From positions 1 to 23,262 of the forward strand of contig DATCZS010000102.1 of the NCBI GenBank assembly GCA_036525795.1: 23,262 nucleotides of DNA, read 5' to 3'. Every line of letters starts with the position of its first letter. The stretch's first letter is position 1. This document shows, piece after piece, positions 21,581-23,262 of this stretch. Under the pieces are notes generated by a model. That model had not been told where the DNA came from. It ran no database searches and was given only the letters and a program-made list of their open reading frames with translations. The translations under genes were made by a program, and so were the position numbers. Source of the DNA: DATCZS01 sp036525795. GTDB taxonomy: Bacteria; Actinomycetota; Acidimicrobiia; Spongiisociales; ZC4RG35.

Positions 21581-22177
21581 TCAGCTCCCCAGGGTCGGTT
21601 TGAAGGCCGGACGGGACCGCTCGAAGTCGTCGATGTCGGAGGCGTGCTGCATCGTGAGCCCGATGTCGTCGAACCCGTTCAACAGCCGGTACTTGGTGAA
21701 CGGGTCGATCTCGAAGCGCGCCTCGAACTCGTCTCCGTAGGTGACGGTCTGCTCCGAGAGGTCGACGACGATCTCGGCGGTCGGGTCGCTCTCTGCGAGC
21801 TCCATCAGCCACTGGCACTCCTTCTCGGAGAGCTCCACCGGGAGGAGGCCGATCTTGGTGCAGTTGTTGCGAAAGATGTCGGCGAACACCGGAGCGATGA
21901 GCGCGTCGAATCCCCAGTCCTGCAGGCCCCAGGGTGCGTGTTCGCGCGAGGACCCGGACCCGAAGTTGGCGCCCGCCACCAGCACTTTGGCGTCCCGGTG
22001 TTCCGGGCGGTCGATGACGAAGTCGGGCTCGTCGCGGCGCCAGTCGTAGAACACGAACTCGCCGTAGCCGGTGCGTTCCACCCGCTTGAGGAACTGCTTC
22101 GGCATGATCTGGTCGGTGTCGACGTTGGCGCGGGGCAGGGGGACCATCGTCCCGGTGATGACGGTGACCGGTTCCAT
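21581..22177 (-). CDS. leuD: 3-isopropylmalate dehydratase small subunit
   Basis: LeuD joins LeuC to form isopropylmalate isomerase, the second step of leucine synthesis. The 198-aa product has the family start GTMVPLPRANVDTDQIMPKQFL, the swivel-domain motif VAGANFGSGSSREHAPW, and the FRNNCTKIGLLPVEL segment, at normal length. ATG 22177 begins 2 nt after the leuC stop, and a GGAG within the end of leuC serves as ribosome binding site, so the two subunits are made from one mRNA and are probably coupled. Confidence 0.95.
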   Translation of the reverse strand: MEPVTVITGTMVPLPRANVDTDQIMPKQFLKRVERTGYGEFVFYDWRRDEPDFVIDRPEHRDAKVLVAGANFGSGSSREHAPWGLQDWGFDALIAPVFADIFRNNCTKIGLLPVELSEKECQWLMELAESDPTAEIVVDLSEQTVTYGDEFEARFEIDPFTKYRLLNGFDDIGLTMQHASDIDDFERSRPAFKPTLGS

Positions 22178-22179
22178 GC

Positions 22180-23262
22180 TCAGCTCCAATCCCGAATGTC
22201 TACGAAGTGGCCTTCGATGGCGGCGGCGGCGGCCATGACCGGGGACACCAGATGGGTCCGCCCACCCTTGCCCTGGCGGCCCTCGAAATTGCGGTTGGAC
22301 GTCGAGGCGCACCGTTCGCCCGGGGACAGGATGTCGGGGTTCATGCCGAGACACATCGAGCACCCGGCGTCCCTCCACTCGAAGCCGGCCTCTTTGAAGA
22401 CCCGGTCCAGGCCCTCTTCTTCCGCCTGGAGCTTCACCAGCCCCGACCCCGGCACGACCATGGCGTTCACGCCGTCTGCCACGGTTCGGCCCTCGACGAT
22501 GCGCGCCGCCTCGCGCAGGTCCTCGATGCGGGCGTTGGTGCACGATCCGAGGAAGACCCGGTCGAGCCGGATCCCGGTGATGGGAGTCCCTGGCTCGAGG
22601 TCCATGTAGGCGAGCGCACGGATCGCCGACTCCCGCTCGTTGGGGTCTTCCATCGCGGCAGGGTCGGGGATGCGGTCGGTCACCGGGAGGGTCTGGCCGG
22701 GGTTCGTTCCCCACGACACGTACGGCACCAGGTCGGCGGCGTCGATGAAGAGCTCGGTGTCGAACGTCGCCCCGGGATCGGTCGGCAGCGATCTCCAGGC
22801 AGCGAGGGCGGCCTCCCAGTCGGCGCCCTTGGGGGCGTTGGGCTTGCCTTCGAGGTAGGCGAAGGTGACGTCGTCCGGCGCGATCATTCCGGCCCTTGCT
22901 CCGCCTTCGATCGACATGTTGCAGATCGTCATGCGGCCCTCCATCGAGAGCGACTCGATGGTGGAGCCCCGGTATTCGATGACGTGTCCGGTGCCTCCGG
23001 CGGTGCCGATCCTGGCGATGATCCCGAGGATGATGTCTTTGGCGGTGACCCCGGAAGCCAGCGCGCCGTCGACCGTGATCGCCATCGACTTGGGCTTGTC
23101 CTGGGGGAGCGTCTGGGTGGCCAGCACGTGCTCCACCTCGGAGGTGCCGATACCCATCGCCAGAGCCCCGAACGCGCCGTGCGTCGAGGTGTGACTGTCG
23201 CCACAGACGATCGTCATCCCCGGCTGGGTGAGTCCGAGCTGCGGACCCATCACATGCACGAT
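22180..23262 (-). CDS. leuC: 3-isopropylmalate dehydratase large subunit (5' end outside window)
   Basis: At least 360 residues of this aconitase-family subunit are present; the N-terminus lies beyond the window edge, and the frame is still open at 23262. Visible motifs are GMTIVCGDSHTSTHGAFGAL, GIGTSEVEHVLATQTL, and the [4Fe-4S] cluster cysteines in FLGSCTNAR and in the DAGCSMCLGMNPD pair, followed by STSNRNFEGRQGKGG near the end. The protein carries the catalytic cluster and acts with LeuD encoded immediately downstream. The C-terminus is complete. Confidence 0.96.
   Translation of the reverse strand: MVHVMGPQLGLTQPGMTIVCGDSHTSTHGAFGALAMGIGTSEVEHVLATQTLPQDKPKSMAITVDGALASGVTAKDIILGIIARIGTAGGTGHVIEYRGSTIESLSMEGRMTICNMSIEGGARAGMIAPDDVTFAYLEGKPNAPKGADWEAALAAWRSLPTDPGATFDTELFIDAADLVPYVSWGTNPGQTLPVTDRIPDPAAMEDPNERESAIRALAYMDLEPGTPITGIRLDRVFLGSCTNARIEDLREAARIVEGRTVADGVNAMVVPGSGLVKLQAEEEGLDRVFKEAGFEWRDAGCSMCLGMNPDILSPGERCASTSNRNFEGRQGKGGRTHLVSPVMAAAAAIEGHFVDIRDWS

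Overview
This window is a GC-rich, densely coding bacterial chromosome segment. It most likely comes from an actinobacterium, possibly an Acidimicrobiia-like lineage; that finer placement is inference. The main pointers are the fused E2/E1 2-oxoglutarate decarboxylase (Kgd) that replaces separate sucA and sucB, a MutT1-type Nudix plus histidine-phosphatase fusion, an HU gene, GTG and TTG starts, and TANNNT -10 boxes lying 6-12 nt before start codons (leaderless transcription). I see no phage, transposase, integrase, CRISPR array, rRNA or tRNA.

Layout. 110-3706: kgd, with an in-frame 39-nt repeat in its N-terminal linker. 3707-3984: hairpin-rich non-coding stretch ending in a strong GC hairpin. 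3991-4518: UPF0316-type membrane protein. 4524-4618: imperfect inverted repeat between convergent genes. 4627-7052 (minus): apparent four-gene operon of alpha/beta hydrolase, LOG-family protein, small Cys/His protein and Nudix/histidine phosphatase, with two GTGA start/stop overlaps. 7198-7983: lipoprotein esterase, divergent from that operon. 7987-10544 (minus): fused E1 alpha/beta 2-oxoacid dehydrogenase, overlapping a small lipoprotein gene. 10684-12752: NatA/NatB-like ABC exporter. 12763-12881: heptanucleotide tandem array. 12908-14005: hisC. 14086-16845: MMPL/RND transporter. 16924-17331: DUF3237-like protein. 17395-18165 (minus): PaaG-like crotonase. 18236-20282: two unusual genes, a protein with a small Cys/His motif and a ClpX-type zinc finger fused to a HutI-like amidohydrolase fold that lacks its metal ligands. 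20361-20654: HU. 20728-21519: glycerophosphodiester phosphodiesterase. 21581-23262 (minus): leuD and a leuC gene cut by the window edge.

Most genes are housekeeping: TCA cycle, 2-oxoacid oxidation, histidine and leucine synthesis, nucleotide-pool sanitation, lipid and export functions. The best candidate for something undescribed is the gene at 19098-20282. Its N-terminus keeps all four ClpX-type zinc cysteines. Its body follows imidazolonepropionase, but every metal-ligand motif I can align is substituted, which suggests a zinc-finger-tethered pseudoenzyme. The second theme is a family of 7-bp tandem repeats found between genes and, in a frame-preserving 39-nt form, inside kgd.
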